Assembly: GCA_963277665.1 (NCBI GenBank)
Contig: OY728143.1
Location: forward strand, 231,561,591-231,625,590
Direction: 5' to 3'
Length of the DNA: 64,000 nt
Source of the DNA: Viscum album
Taxonomy: Eukaryota > Streptophyta > Magnoliopsida > Santalales > Viscaceae
The notes beneath the pieces are model-generated. The model had not been told where the DNA came from. It did no database searches and saw only the letters and a program-made list of their open reading frames with translations. Position 1 is the stretch's first letter. The number at the start of each line of letters is the position of its first letter. Below are positions 48,401 through 61,950 of this stretch, piece after piece. Position numbers and translations under genes: made by a program.

Positions 48401-49744
48401 TTTCCCTCTTTTCCTGGAACCAAATTTAAAAATATACATTCTAAATAAACTCATTGCTCATGGTTATATAATTATTCAGTGAATATCACATTAAAAGTCT
48501 CCCTTTATAAAATATATATCACTAAATATTATTTTGTATTTAAAGAAAATGAAAAATATTGATCAAAATATAGCCTTAAAAAATACATTTCTAGATTATA
48601 AATTTCTATTTTATAACTATCCAAAGATAAAAATATCATTTCATTTGAACAAAATCATTTTATAGATACAAATATATCAATAGTTTTGAATAATATATGT
48701 TTTTATCACATAATGTTTTCCAACATCATTACATCATGTTGTGAAACACCATGTTTCTCTATAAGGACAATATTATTAGTAATAACATTCCATAATATAT
48801 TTATAATATTATAAACTATAAATATATTCCTAAATACACTTTTAGAATGGAGATATTTATATCGATTATTGGCATTGATACATTTTACCATCCATCCACT
48901 AGTTTCCATCTCAATATAATGGAATATACTTAATTAATATATCAATAAAACTAGAAATTTTAAATTTTAGTATGTAATTATAAATATAGAAAAATAATTA
49001 ATAGAAATTTATAATTTTTGAATGATGAAATCTGAAAATCATATGTTTAGTGTCTTTAGAAATATCTTCATATTATAACAATTTTTTCAAGTCATTTATA
49101 ATGGGTTGTAAAGAGTGTTTTAATCAACTAAGAATATCCCATTTGATTTTCAATCCATGTGTGTTGTCAATACTCTTGATCATTAACTAGGTAATGATTA
49201 TTTAATACCCAACTATCCATTTTAGGGTTATTACACCTATGTGCTGCTACTCTTGACATCGCATCTACATGTTTGTATTTATAAAAATATTTCATTAATA
49301 AGAAAAAACACTATATCCACATTGCCAAAATTTTAGGATGTTTTTATTTACATAGTAATTTCCCTTGAGAGTGTCATATGGATTTATGTTCCAATATATA
49401 TTTTTTAAAAATAATTCCCCATGGTTTTAAAATAATTTTATTTGATTAAAACTCTTAAATCAAAATTTCAGTATCCCATAGCTGGTTCTTACTCTATTAA
49501 ATTAGTATATGATACAAGGGATCACATAATAGAGGATCACAATATTTATTAGCCTTAGGTGACTAGGTATATATATACACTAAATACTACGCGAAAAATT
49601 TATAAAATTGAATTATAAATCACTTGAAAACATTCTTAGTTCTTTTGGTACATCCTTTACTTCATCCAAATATACCTTCTTGGATTCTAATAGAAATGAA
49701 ACAAAAAAAATGTGGTGATATAAAATGACCAGTAATGGGTATAA
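45451..49744 (+). other. eroded internal region between LTR-like blocks D and C
   Basis: Extremely A+T-rich, with no motif I can align. Frames at 47139-47420 (plus) and 48706-48909 (minus) are isolated and hydrophobic or Asn/Ile-rich, as expected by chance in such DNA. A four-unit TTAATTAATTAATTAA run lies near 46477. Confidence 0.4.
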
Positions 49745-51900
49745 TACAACTAAAACAATACATGTATATGCATGGAATAAATATTATTGTATGGAAAAAT
49801 ATTTAGAATAATTCAATAACAAAATTAATCATAGAGAATAATATATCCATGGATAATAATAATTTATCTGATAGTGATGAAATCCATAATGTAAGATATT
49901 TTAATCTTACCAACAATAACGCAATCCATGGTATCATGATCTTATTTCCAAGGAAATAATATTGGACATCATGATCATAGTATTAAGACACCATATTAAT
50001 GAAATATTAATAAATTAATATAAATAGACTAAATAAATAACATATACAACCCTATAATTTTATTTTTATTCCTGAAAAATTAATTTGAAGAGTTTGATAA
50101 CAATCTTGATATGCAACCCCGATTCTATACGAACCATGATATATTTTGGCCATTATAACCCAACCAATATAATGATGTGTATGAATAATATTAATAATAA
50201 TTTAATATATATATATATATATTTATTCAAATTTATTGATTCATGTATAATAAATAAAATCACATCATGATTAAAATAAATATTTTTTTTGAAGAAACAT
50301 ATTTCTCTAGATGTGATGTATCTTTCTATAAAAATATATATCAATTAATATTAAATCATGATTCTAATGAAATTTATTCTTAATGTGTGAATAATCTTCC
50401 AAAAAAGTTTTATATAATGGTTAATAACTGATATTATATTGTTTGAAGGTAAAAGAATTATTTTTTCAGAAAACTGAATTTACATGAAAAATTTGTTTTT
50501 ATCTTAATTAATTAAAGAATTATTTTTTGATTAATGATTATAAAGAAATATGTATATTATATATTAAATAAAATATATTTAAAATAATCTAATATATTTT
50601 AAATGATAAGGATTTAATTTAAATTCAATTTTAGGGCAACAAATGTATTTTTTTTAAAATAGTTTTTGTTTCTCTTTCAAAACATATTTAAAAACTATTC
50701 TCTAACACAATATAAAATTTGAATTCAATAAAATTGATTTCATATTTTAAATTAAAAATTAAATATTTACTTCCTGGGTCACCATTATTTTTGGACACAG
50801 TAAATAGAAAAAATAGTAAAAAATTATTACCATGGTTAGGATCAACACTATTTAATGAATGGCGTTAATCATAGAGATAGAGGTAAAAAAGCTAGATAAT
50901 AATTTATAAATATTATTGGATGAAGATATTTCCATGTTATCAAATGATAGATTTAAATTTATGTCTATTTTTTGTCATATGTAGAATAAAATATCATTAT
51001 ATTATTTAATCTTTTAATCAATTTAATATTCATCCCCTCAGCTTACTTGTAATATAAAACTTCTTCTATTTCCCAATTCAAAAAACATTATACTGAAATA
51101 ATATAAAATATGTAAAAAAACGTCCCTATATTTCTTTCAATTTTTACATGATCTCATATTTTGACATAATCGCATCTTATGAAGGCTTAATATGTAAGCT
51201 AAAGGAGGTCTCTCAAAGAAAAGGTGATCATATTACCCAACTATTTTAAACTATATTTAATCTTATACATTGTCTAAATATTTTTCATCCATCATAACAT
51301 AATGAGTATACAATAATAAATATACTTAGATGTTAATATGACTATGAGACATAAATTTTCCACCTCCTTTACATAAAATAAAAAATAAATGTATCACACT
51401 AGCTTACGTGCATACTATTGCCTAAAAATAGAGTACATTTTACGTCACCACATTAAATTGATATATATAATGACATATTTAATAAAAATATATTATATTA
51501 ATGTTATATTTAATATTTTAGAATAATAAAATATTATTCATCATTCATTCCTTTTATTAGAAAATGAAAATAGCCTTCATGTGTTTGTTCTAATTGCTAA
51601 ATACAGAATAATGTGATTCATTTATATATCACCACATTTTATGTACTATTATAAATTTGAATAAAATTAATATATATGATAATATATAATGATTAAAATT
51701 ATCCAAATTATGGAATCATGATCAATATTCAAGGAACATAACTACTAAATGAAGTACACACATCGAAATGGTTACGATAATGAATTACTATTACTGAATG
51801 GGTTATAAGATGTTATGAGTAAAGAATTTATAAAAATAGAATAAATAATATTATTATATTATATAACTGAAGTAAATTTAAATATAATATACATTAGTTA
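49745..51900 (+). repeat. LTR-like block C (right end uncertain)
   Basis: The start TACAACTAAAACAATACATG matches the start of block A (TACAACCCCAACACATAGG). Near 51160-51230, CATAATCGCATCTTATGAAGG and AAAGGAGGTCTCTCAAAGAA match the corresponding parts of blocks A and B, placing it in the same family. An AT dinucleotide run lies at about 50202-50222. Confidence 0.5.
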
Positions 51901-53683
51901 AAAATATTTAAAAAGAATATTAGAGATGAGGTTTGAGTTTTATGTTAAAGTCTTACTTTTTAAGAGATTTTCTATAATAAAAAAATTTATAATGTAATTA
52001 TATGATATATCTAATAAAAACCTTCTGTGTTTTTCTATAATGGGGTATTTTATATAGATTAATACTTTTCCTTTAACATTATTCACTCTATGTACTAAAA
52101 AACATTATAAAATATTTTTAATGGAAACTGATATAGTTTTTTTTATTAGGAGTACTTTTCTACCATGTCTATATATTATATAAAATAAATTCATAAATAT
52201 TTTAATTATTCTATAAATATTGATTAATTCTATTTTACCCATTTTTTATCTTTTATGAAAAAGTTTAATAGGATTTTTTTTCAAATTAAGTACTTTTTAA
52301 CCATAGTTGTAATATAATATTTATTTTACCATTTAATACTTGAAGATCATTTCCCACCATCACAACTATTATATTTCTTAAAGAAACCATTATAGGATTC
52401 CATGGTTCTTTTTGAAATATGTTATTTTCAAAATAATTTTGAAACAATTATATTTTAATAGTGTTATATTAAAATAAACTAGTATTTTATCCTAAATGTT
52501 TCATGTATTAGTTAAAGTAATTTTCGTCTATGAGAACACATATTGACATTTCTTATATGTCACTAACGATATTATATATTAACATTATCCTTATTGTTCT
52601 TTGAGAGGTTTATTTATTATGATCATAAAATCATTTGGATACCATGTTTATCTTTTATGGGTTCATCAATAATGAAATGATGAATGTTTTCATGATATTA
52701 TTGAAAAAATATGAGTATATTAGGATTATTTTATTGGTGGATATGTTATATACCTCCAAATAATTTGGTAATGATTAATGTTTTATGAGCACAAAGTGTA
52801 AACAAGTGATTAGAATAGTATGAACACAGGTCCATGTGATGTTATCGCCAGGCAATCATGGGTAAAAGTGATGATATCCAAATACCACCGCATGTACATT
52901 GGTGGATATCCTAAGTATAACCCATGATGAATGTATTGGTGGGTATCATTCACATATGAATTCAATTATTAAGAAAATGTGACATTTTTATGCCATTTTC
53001 TATGATATTTTATTATTCTAATGATTTGATATCAAGGATTATGTTATGTGACTCTTCTATGGTTCCTGTATTATTATCGTCCAAAGCCTAATTCCATGTT
53101 TCTAATATATGAATTATTGTGTTAATTTTCAAATGTCAGTATCATATTATCATTCCATTATAATCAAGTTTTTATTGTATATTATAATTGAATTATATCT
53201 TCAATGATTACCATTACTGAGCATCAGAGGTCATCGTTTCTTATGTTTCTTTTCCCAAAGAAATAATGAAATATTTTATGTGGGGTATTCATCATAAGCA
53301 TACATTGTGAAAATAAATTTTTATAGATGTTAAATATTTATAAAAAATCAGATGATTATATATATAGTTTATAAACACACTAAACTGTCATGAAGTTGGG
53401 GTGGATAGTGTTATGAGATATATTAAGTATTCATCTATAATGATATTATATTTTTGTATGTAATGTTTTTTTTAGCTTAGACGGTATCATTGTATGGTTA
53501 TATTATTTCTATATATTTGGATTAAATAATATTGTTGAAAATTTTATGGATAATTATATGTATATGATAATATATTTAATATTTTTTAAATAATTGGTTG
53601 TTTGGTTTTCCTACCAAATACATTTATTTTGGGTTATTTCAATGAGAATGTGGTTATGGAACAGATTCACCATGGGGTAAAAA
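51901..53683. other. A+T-rich DNA between the two eroded elements
   Basis: It contains a slightly more complex stretch at 52780-53060 (GCACAAAGTGTAAACAAG, TGATGTTATCGCCAGGC), but no motif or repeat partner was found within the window. Confidence 0.35.
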
Positions 53684-56200
53684 TACAACCCCAACACATA
53701 GGTATATATTTATCTATTAATTAACATCAGGGTTTATAACATATGATACATGAATTTTCAAAATAAATGTAAAATTGAAAAAGTTTTTAATGGATGATAA
53801 AAAATAATTTATTACAAGGTTGCAATATGAATAAATATATAGAAAATTACAAGTCAATTAACTGAAAATATTTATAAAAATATATCACACATTTAATAAT
53901 TTTACACATGGTTATATATGATGTTTTTTTACCATAACAGAAAATGTTGAAAAAAGTCAATGAATTTGGAAAAAAATTAACACGATGAGATAAAAGCAAA
54001 TGCATAAATTATTATGAAGAGTTTATGTATATTTGGAAACATAACATGACCATTATATTTTGTTGGAAACATAAATTCCATACATATATATACATTATAT
54101 ATATAAATTATATATATATATATCCATTATGAATATTTAAATTCAATTGTTTTTGAAATGAGGATAAAAACATTTGATTATGAATGAGATATATTTCAGA
54201 AAACTATTTTTATGTGTGCAATGTATTTTAAGCATAATAGTTTAAATTAATCCTCATTGATCAATCATTATAAGTAAATAATAATATTATATATTCAATT
54301 AAATTAATCATCATGAATTTTATTATGGTTATTAGTAATTAATTGAAAATAACATCATTTTATTCGTCAATGTCAAATTTTCTAAAAAAATCATTTTTAT
54401 TACTTTTCTGGAGTGAATATTATAATAAATTTATTTAAATTTTTGAAATTTTATTTTAGTAAAATGATATATTTTTCAAAATTATTATATCAAAATAATA
54501 TTAGGATATGGTTCTAATATTTTTCTAAAAATTTATTTTTTTTTGAATACTAAAAAATAATAATTTTATAGAGAAATGTCATTCTTCATTCAGGCAATTA
54601 AAATGATCAATTTATTTAGGTATTAAAATTTATAAGTTTAATTTTTTAAAAAACAATAATAATAATATAATTTGAATAAATTTTATGGTTTATTTATTTA
54701 TAAAATAGTTTAAAACACTTAATAATGCATATTTTTTGGGAAACCGTCTTTTCGAAACATTTATCCAATTTTTTTTAAAACAAATTTCTAAATAATTATT
54801 AGAAACAAATTTGATAAAATGGATTCCATATTTGGAATCAAAATTTATAAATTTTTAATTGTAGAAACAATATTTTATTTGTATTATGAAAAGTTATATT
54901 GGTAAAAGACGTAGTTACTATAGTAGGAGTTAAAACAATTAAGAAGTGTTATAACTAAAATGATAAGGACTCATATGATTTTTTTATAATTCCAATTTCA
55001 TAGTCATACATACACTCTATTTAATATCATCATTAAATATGAGTCATTTTGGAGCCATTTTTCTTGAGTAAGGTATTAATATATTTTAATTTTATGAAAT
55101 TCCAAGCATCTCAACTCCCTCACTGATAAAATGATACCTCGTTTTCTCTCTTATCCACACTTCAAAAATAAATTATTTTCAAAAAATACCTACCAAAATA
55201 CAATTACAAAATCCCTCTATAGGTCCTTGAGATTATTTTTTTATAACATCATTCTAATAATTTTATATCTATAAACCTAAGGAGGTTTTCTGAATAAGAG
55301 GTATAATTCTTAAGAGATTATCTTCTTTTTTATTTATCCTTTTACCTCATTCAACCCACACCTAACCATTGTTATATATAAAAATAAAATTATATCTCAT
55401 ATAATAATTTGTTATTGTGTTTATGTTCTAATGGTTTCACATGTCATTTTTTGTTTTATGGGTAATAGACAATTCTCTTGGGCATACCTATGGATTGCTA
55501 CCTCCATGAAACGAGGTGTTTCATATTTCATCAACAAATCACAAGGCTGCTTTTTTATGTTAAATTTAGTTTATATATTAGATATTTTTAATGCATTTAT
55601 GTTTTTTTAAATATAATATATCACCTATTTTTATACCATTATAATCGTTAAAAACGGAATCACATCATTTACATATATACAGACTACCATCTCAACAATG
55701 TAATGTACATAATTTTTTTTAAAAAACATCTCATGGAACATCATGGAGATATATTTAACATAGGTATTTGATTTTAATATATATATAATTATATTTTCAA
55801 ATACAATATTTTATTTTCTTTCCATACTCTATATCAAACAATACGATAAAACATCACATTTCTATACGTATGAACTGAAGCCTCATGTGACGTTGTATAT
55901 TATTTTTCATAATTATTTATCATGGATGACTCTAAAAATATAGTTTATCCGTTATTAATAAAATTATTTCATGAATAATATTTTGGAGATGATGGATCAA
56001 GGACCCATTTTACCATAACCAACCTACAAATTTCATATCACAATTATGAACTAATCATCCTCAAAACTCTTGATGTGGAGATAAAAAATTTTGTAATTAA
56101 ATTTATCACTAAAATAAATCATTTAATGATAAATTCATATAATATAAAATATGTTATTATGAAATTTATATAAATAAAATAATTTCTTATATATTTTCTA
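53684..56200 (+). repeat. LTR-like block A (right end uncertain)
   Basis: It matches block B: start TACAACCCCAACACATAGG against TATAACTCCATGATATTTAG; GTCATACATACACTC near 55001 against GTCATACACCAACCC near 60746; CACAAGGCTG near 55540 against 61275; and TTTTACCATAACCAACCTAC near 56010 against TTTTACCACAGTATACCTAC near 61748. The pair spans about 6.2 kb start to start and I read it as the LTRs of one element. TGTAAC-type LTR starts are common in plant Ty3 elements, but no pol motif confirms the class. Confidence 0.6.
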
Positions 56201-59200
56201 GGTAAATACATTACAACTATGAAATTACAGAGAGATGTTTTATATCTAAATTTATTTCCTTTCAGTAATATTACATCTTTAGTGTTGATGTTATGAAATA
56301 AATATGTGTGAAATTAATTTTTACTATCTTGTTTTATCTTATATTATTTATGTGTATTTTCTTGATACACATAACCAATTCATTGATTAATTATCGCTTC
56401 AATGTTATGATTTTTTTAATAGTTTCTTATCTGAAATTTATTTCTATGATACAAATTCCATATTCAACTATTATTTTCCTCATGTCACAAGTATACTACA
56501 CATTTGATATGATAAATCATGATTATATTAATATTCATAGTATTTAATGATTCATTTTATGTTATTCCATTCACATGGGTTTTAATTAAAATGATACCAT
56601 TATAGTAAGGGTTTATTTCTATATCTAGTAACTATTAAAAAAATTAATATAAAAGATTACATTTGAAGAATTATATGATATTTATATCTTAAAAAAAATT
56701 AATTATAATCAGCCATTATTACATTAGGATATTAAATGTTTTAATTTAATTCTTTTATCTCTAATTAAAAACATGTCTGAAAGAGTCTTTTTAAGAAAAA
56801 CATACATTTTTTTGTTAATTTGAAAATATTTTTGTCGCATATCGATATATTATTTAAAATTTTTTTAATATTTTTTTTAATATTCTAAAAGTATGGATTA
56901 AATTAATTTTTACCCAAGTCCTACTTTTTAAAAATGTTTTAAAAATTCATATTCTTGTCATTTTTTGAACATTGAAATTTTTACCAATGGTGTGAATGAA
57001 ATCATTATTTTAACTTATATCACATGAATGAGTTTTCCCATTATCATAAATATTCTTTTTTTTTGATTAATTATTTAAAATATTTTATGTTTATTTTCAT
57101 ATAAATAATTTTCTAAATTTTTATTTCAAATTTTTAGAAATAAAAGGTACCTAATGAATAAGTTATTTTCCCTGATTTTGAAAGAAATACTTTAAATGTT
57201 ATTTTTTTGGTAGTTTCCTCTATGTCAATGTCTATTAAAAATTCATCGACTTAAATGGGTATATGATATTAGTATACCACCCATATAATTTCATTTAATG
57301 GATTAATATTTTGTTAATAAGATAAATCATTAAATTCATTGGTTTTCTACATGTAAATAAATATATAAAGGAATAATGTTGTTTTTAAAATATTGATGAT
57401 GAGATTTCAATCTTACATTTGTTTTAATTATGTATAATACAAGGAGAATATCGATGATGTTCATTTTCAAATAAATCATTTTATAAATAATTTTCTATTT
57501 TTTATATATTCATGGTACCTAATGAATATGTATTTTTTGCAGTTTTTGATTTAATATTTTAAACATTAATTTTATGGTATTTTCTTTTATGTCAACATTA
57601 TTAAAAATTCCTTGACTTCAATGGGAATATGATCATATGATATCACCCATAAAATTTCATTGAATGTATTAATATGATTTTTAATGATATTACCATTAAA
57701 TGTGTTTGTTTTACACATATAATTAAATATATAAAGGAATGAAAGTTTTTATTAAAATATTTTTTATGAAAATTAAATCTTACATGTGTTCTATTCATGT
57801 ATAGTACGTGGATAATATTTTTGATGACCTAGAATACATATATAGTTCATGATTATAGGTGATCCTTATATAGATTAAATGATAGGTGGGAATAATATAG
57901 ATCTCATGTGTATTATATAATGTTTCTTTGTCAATATTGTTAAGAAGAAGGGAGTTAACAAGGGAGGATTATCCTATGGATTTATCTAGGTTTTAATTAT
58001 TCCAATATGAGTGAACATGGGTGGTTTAGATAATGTTACAAGATACCAACATGTTTTATTTATGCATACTATGAGTTTACTGTGGTTACCTAGGTCATGA
58101 TTGATATCATATGGCTCATGATTATTGATTCTTACGACTCTTTTTGTGAACCCATTATTCTATTTCATATTTTTAACGACCCTTGTTTTGATGGGTATAA
58201 ATTTTCATATATAGTATAAATTCACTTTGAATATGTTATCATATATGTATAATCATCTTGTGCTCACTCTAGATAATCAAATATAGATTTATATATTTAC
58301 TCTTAATTGATAATTTGAGGAAACTTTTATTATTTTTATTTTCCCTAGTTTATGAAGAAAGACATTATGTATGAGATGTTGAGAAGGATTTAATGTTAGA
58401 GAAGTTGAATTCAAAATATGGAATAAGAAAATATTGTTATAGTGGAAAAAATTATAAAATGAAGACATGTGAATTTTTATTTAAGAGTTCTTAATTCTAT
58501 ATAAATCTAAACCAAAAATGTCATTATATATATAATTAATCTGATATTTATTTTTATTATTCATGTTTCTGATAGTGAAAAATGGGTTATGACTATCATT
58601 ATAAAAGGATTAAATATAATGTTTATTTTTTTATAAAAGATATAAGAGTGTGGGGTTGGGTATGTTATAGTTAGTATTCATGGGAGCTTTATGAAAAATT
58701 AGAGGATTAGTTGTTTTTAGGTGAGTGTAATAGAATAGTTTTTTATACTTCCATTGGTGTATATGTTAATGGTAAATCATATGTTCAATTGATAAAATTA
58801 TATTTTTAAGGTCATAAGTTATTAGATATTATGGTGACTTTAACCCTTTACTAGGTTTTAATAAGGATACTCTATTTAGGTAATTATGGCCTATTAGATA
58901 TTGGTTAATCATTTTTTTTCAAAACGTTGTTTTTTTACAATTTATTTTTCGGGATATTTATGATATACATAAGAAGATCCTTTTAGGTTAGTATATAAAT
59001 TTTATTATTTTATTTAAGATTACTACATTGCATGTATTAGTAGTGATTCACGTTATTTTGGAAGAACATTTTTAGAATTGTTTCATGGTTTACTTATTTA
59101 TAGAATGATCTACGTAAATCCTTCAGTGTTATTATTGAAATTTTAGATATGAACGTTTTACATATTCATATATTGGGTTTTCTAGTTATTATCTTATCAT

Positions 59201-59829
59201 GTTATAACCATTTTTGTATTAATAATGAAATTTGGACTATATTTTCATCCTTGTATATAAATCACAGTTAATAGGATATTTATTATGGTCCTCCAGTCAT
59301 TAAGTATTCATATTCATAATTTGGATTAAATGGTTAGATAATGATAAAAATAGATTGAAACAAAAAACCAAAGGACAAAATAATATTTAGTTATTTGTAT
59401 ACAATTTCATATGTATAATTACTTATGTTCTTTGTCTAAATAGTGAAGGAATTCGACAACTCTAGTAAAAGGATAATGAAATAAAAAAGTTATCCTATTA
59501 CCCTTATTTCTGTTGATTTTTTGGTATTTTTATCCATTTTTTATTATTGGATTTGTAGAAATTGACATTATCATGATCATTCTCATTCTTATGATCAAGG
59601 TTATATATCACTACCTATAAATATTTAGATATATTCACTTCCAAATTATGTCATTTTATTTGGAAACAAAGTTACATGTTATTATAGATGAACTTGATTT
59701 TTTTCCTTTACATCTTTTTAGAAGGATGTTTTGTTTTCCCATTTTACAGTACGATTTTTCAAAAAAGGTATTTTCAAATTTTAAACCCTTGATTAATGAG
59801 ATCTAGATAAAATTGTGAGGAGGATATTT
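56201..59829 (+). other. eroded internal region between LTR-like blocks A and B
   Basis: No gag or pol motif could be aligned in either strand. It contains the 368-bp tandem duplication. The 79-codon open frame at 56308-56547 encodes only Ile/Phe/Leu-rich sequence and is not supported as a gene. Confidence 0.4.
57080..57815. repeat. tandem duplication, period about 368 bp, 2 copies
   Basis: GGTACCTAATGAAT occurs at 57146 and 57514, and AAATATATAAAGGAAT at 57358 and 57725, spacings of 368 and 367 bp. The intervening words (TTAAAAATTC..GACTT.AATGGG, TACCACCCAT/TATCACCCAT, TTCATT.AATG.ATTAATAT) also repeat in order. The copies are clearly diverged. No third copy is seen on either side. Confidence 0.75.
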
Positions 59830-59847
59830 ATTTATGGGGGGGGGGAA
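59830..59847 (+). other. polypurine tract-like G run before LTR block B
   Basis: TTATGGGGGGGGGGAA lies just before the start of block B, where an LTR element's polypurine tract is expected. Confidence 0.55.
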
Positions 59848-60410
59848 TATAACTCCATGATATTTAGATATGTATTTATCTATTTATTCATATTATGTTT
59901 GATATCTTTTGATACAGAAAATATCATGCTAAAATTGACCATTATACTTTATATATATAAAGATAAATAAAAATGAATTTGGAGGAACTAATATGAAACA
60001 ATTTTAAGAAACATAAAATTTTATTAAATACACACACACACACATATATATAAATAATAAAAACAGAAAATCTTTATCCATATAGGTCTCTATGAATATT
60101 TTTACCCCAACTAAAACTATAAAAACAAAGAAAATTATTAGGAATCCAATAGGCACATTGAGAGATAAGTATATGAATAAATTTTAGTAAATCATTTACA
60201 AATATTCATAGGATTATAATATGAAAATAATACATATGTGTTTTGAGATCATATCCATTTTACATATATAACCATTATATATAAAACTTTTTGGTATCTT
60301 TAAATTGAATTGCATTGAAATAAAGATAAACTCATTCTAATTTATAGAGATATTTTACATAAAACTCCCTTTATGTTATTAATGTTTTTATATCTTAATA
60401 TATTAGATAA

Positions 60411-60745
60411 ATTACTATATATAAATTATTTTAATTATTTAATTATATTATATATTCATTTTAATGAGTTAACATTTCCTTAATTATTTTTATTACTAAA
60501 GTAGGGATACTAAAAACGATACAAATACTAGTATAATGATTTATATTATATATTCATTACAATTAATTAAAATTTCCTTATTTATTTTTATTAATGATGT
60601 GTGGATACTAAAACCATTACTAATACTAGTTTAATGAATTATATAATATATTCATTTTAAAGAATTAACATTCACTTAATGTTTTTTACTATTAAATTAT
60701 GGATACTAAAAACGTTACTAATTATAGTTTAATGGTCATACACCA
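60411..60745. repeat. 98-bp tandem repeat, about 3.4 copies, in U3 of block B
   Basis: GGATACTAAAA starts at 60505, 60603 and 60701, exactly 98 bp apart, each followed by ..TTAC/TAC.AAT..TAGT.TAATG and preceded by ATATATTCATT..AATTAA. It sits 110-450 bp upstream of the TATA box, where LTR enhancer repeats are often found. A role as an enhancer is inference. Confidence 0.8.
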
Positions 60746-60857
60746 ACCCTATCATGTCAAATATTATAACATGTGTAATTTTGGATCTATTTGGGTAGAG
60801 GAAGGAAATAATATATTTTAAACTTTTGAACATTTCCATTTGTCTCCTCTCCCTCCC

Positions 60858-60867
60858 ATATAAAAGG
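60858..60867 (+). promoter_or_regulatory. TATA box in LTR block B
   Basis: CCCATATAAAAGGGCTCCCC is a good plant TATA context, followed about 30 bp later by CATATCCACACATCAAG, a plausible transcription start region. This is the least decayed promoter-like signal in the A+T-rich part of the window. Confidence 0.5.
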
Positions 60868-61950
60868 GCTCCCCAAATCTTATCATATCCACACATCAAG
60901 AGTCTAGTAGATCAAAAAATCCATACCCAAATTTCTTTGTAACTTCCCTCCCCATATACAAGAGGTCTTTTCTTGATCATAATACCATCTCAAGAAGGTT
61001 TTAGTTATAAACCCAATGAGGTTTCCCAAAGAAGAGGGTTTGTTTTTAACAGAGAGTTTTGTTTTATTTTATTCCTTTACATCATTCAAACCACTTATAA
61101 TTTTTTTAAAATAATATCATTAGTATATCCCATAAAACAATATGTTATTATCTTTATGTTGTAATCCATTTGTTTCTCATTTTTCATCGTATTCGAAATG
61201 GAAACCTCGATTATGCGTATGTGTGGACTACCACCTCCACGAAGAGATGTGTTTTTCTTTTCATCACCAATTCACAAGGCTGGTTATTATGATAGAATAA
61301 ATATGTTTTTTTTATTTTTTTATTAATGAAATATATATGATTATTGAAATATTATACATCATCTATTTGTATACCATTCTAATCATTAAAAATTGGATCA
61401 TCGCATATGCATACATACATAGTACCATCTCCACATAGAGATGTACATCGTTTTTATTAAAAACACCTCTCATGTAAGGTCATAAGGTTGGATTTAATGA
61501 TGTTATTTTTATATTCCTATAATTATAATGATTCTTTAATTATAATAATTTAATGTATTTCTTTATTTTCCATAAAAATTATACTAATAATATTGCTTGT
61601 CAGTATCTGGGGGATACCACCATGTTATCTGATGTATTTTATTTTTTGTAACTGATTTTCATGGAAGAATATAAAATTTAATATAATATATATATATTAT
61701 AATTATATTATGAATATTATTCTTCATATGTTAGATAAATTATACGTTTTACCACAGTATACCTACCAATGTCATTTTTCAATATTGAAAAGAACGTCAC
61801 CAAAAAAACGATGTGGACATAACATTTTAAATAAATAAGAAATATTTATTTGTTATTATAGTTTTATAATTCATTATTAATCATTTAATATTTTATTAAA
61901 TAATTTCATAATTATTGTAATTTATTATACATGAGTTAGTGATCATATAT

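Larger units (their letters stand above)
59848..61950 (+). repeat. LTR-like block B (right end uncertain)
   Basis: The start is defined by the polypurine tract and by similarity to block A. It contains an ACACACACACAC run near 60031, a 98-bp tandem repeat, and a TATA box, followed by a transcribed-like, less A+T-rich segment, so U3, R and U5 can be recognised. The 63-codon frame at 60973-61164 lies in the R/U5-like part and is not a gene. Confidence 0.6.

Noticed and set aside
50153..50344. Overlapping open frames on both strands around an AT dinucleotide run
   Set aside because: They encode repeated Ile-Tyr from the TATATA run; this is a simple repeat.
57080..57815. CRISPR-like array
   Set aside because: Only two long diverged units without short identical repeats and spacers. 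The same holds for the 98-bp and 166-bp arrays, and the DNA is plant nuclear.
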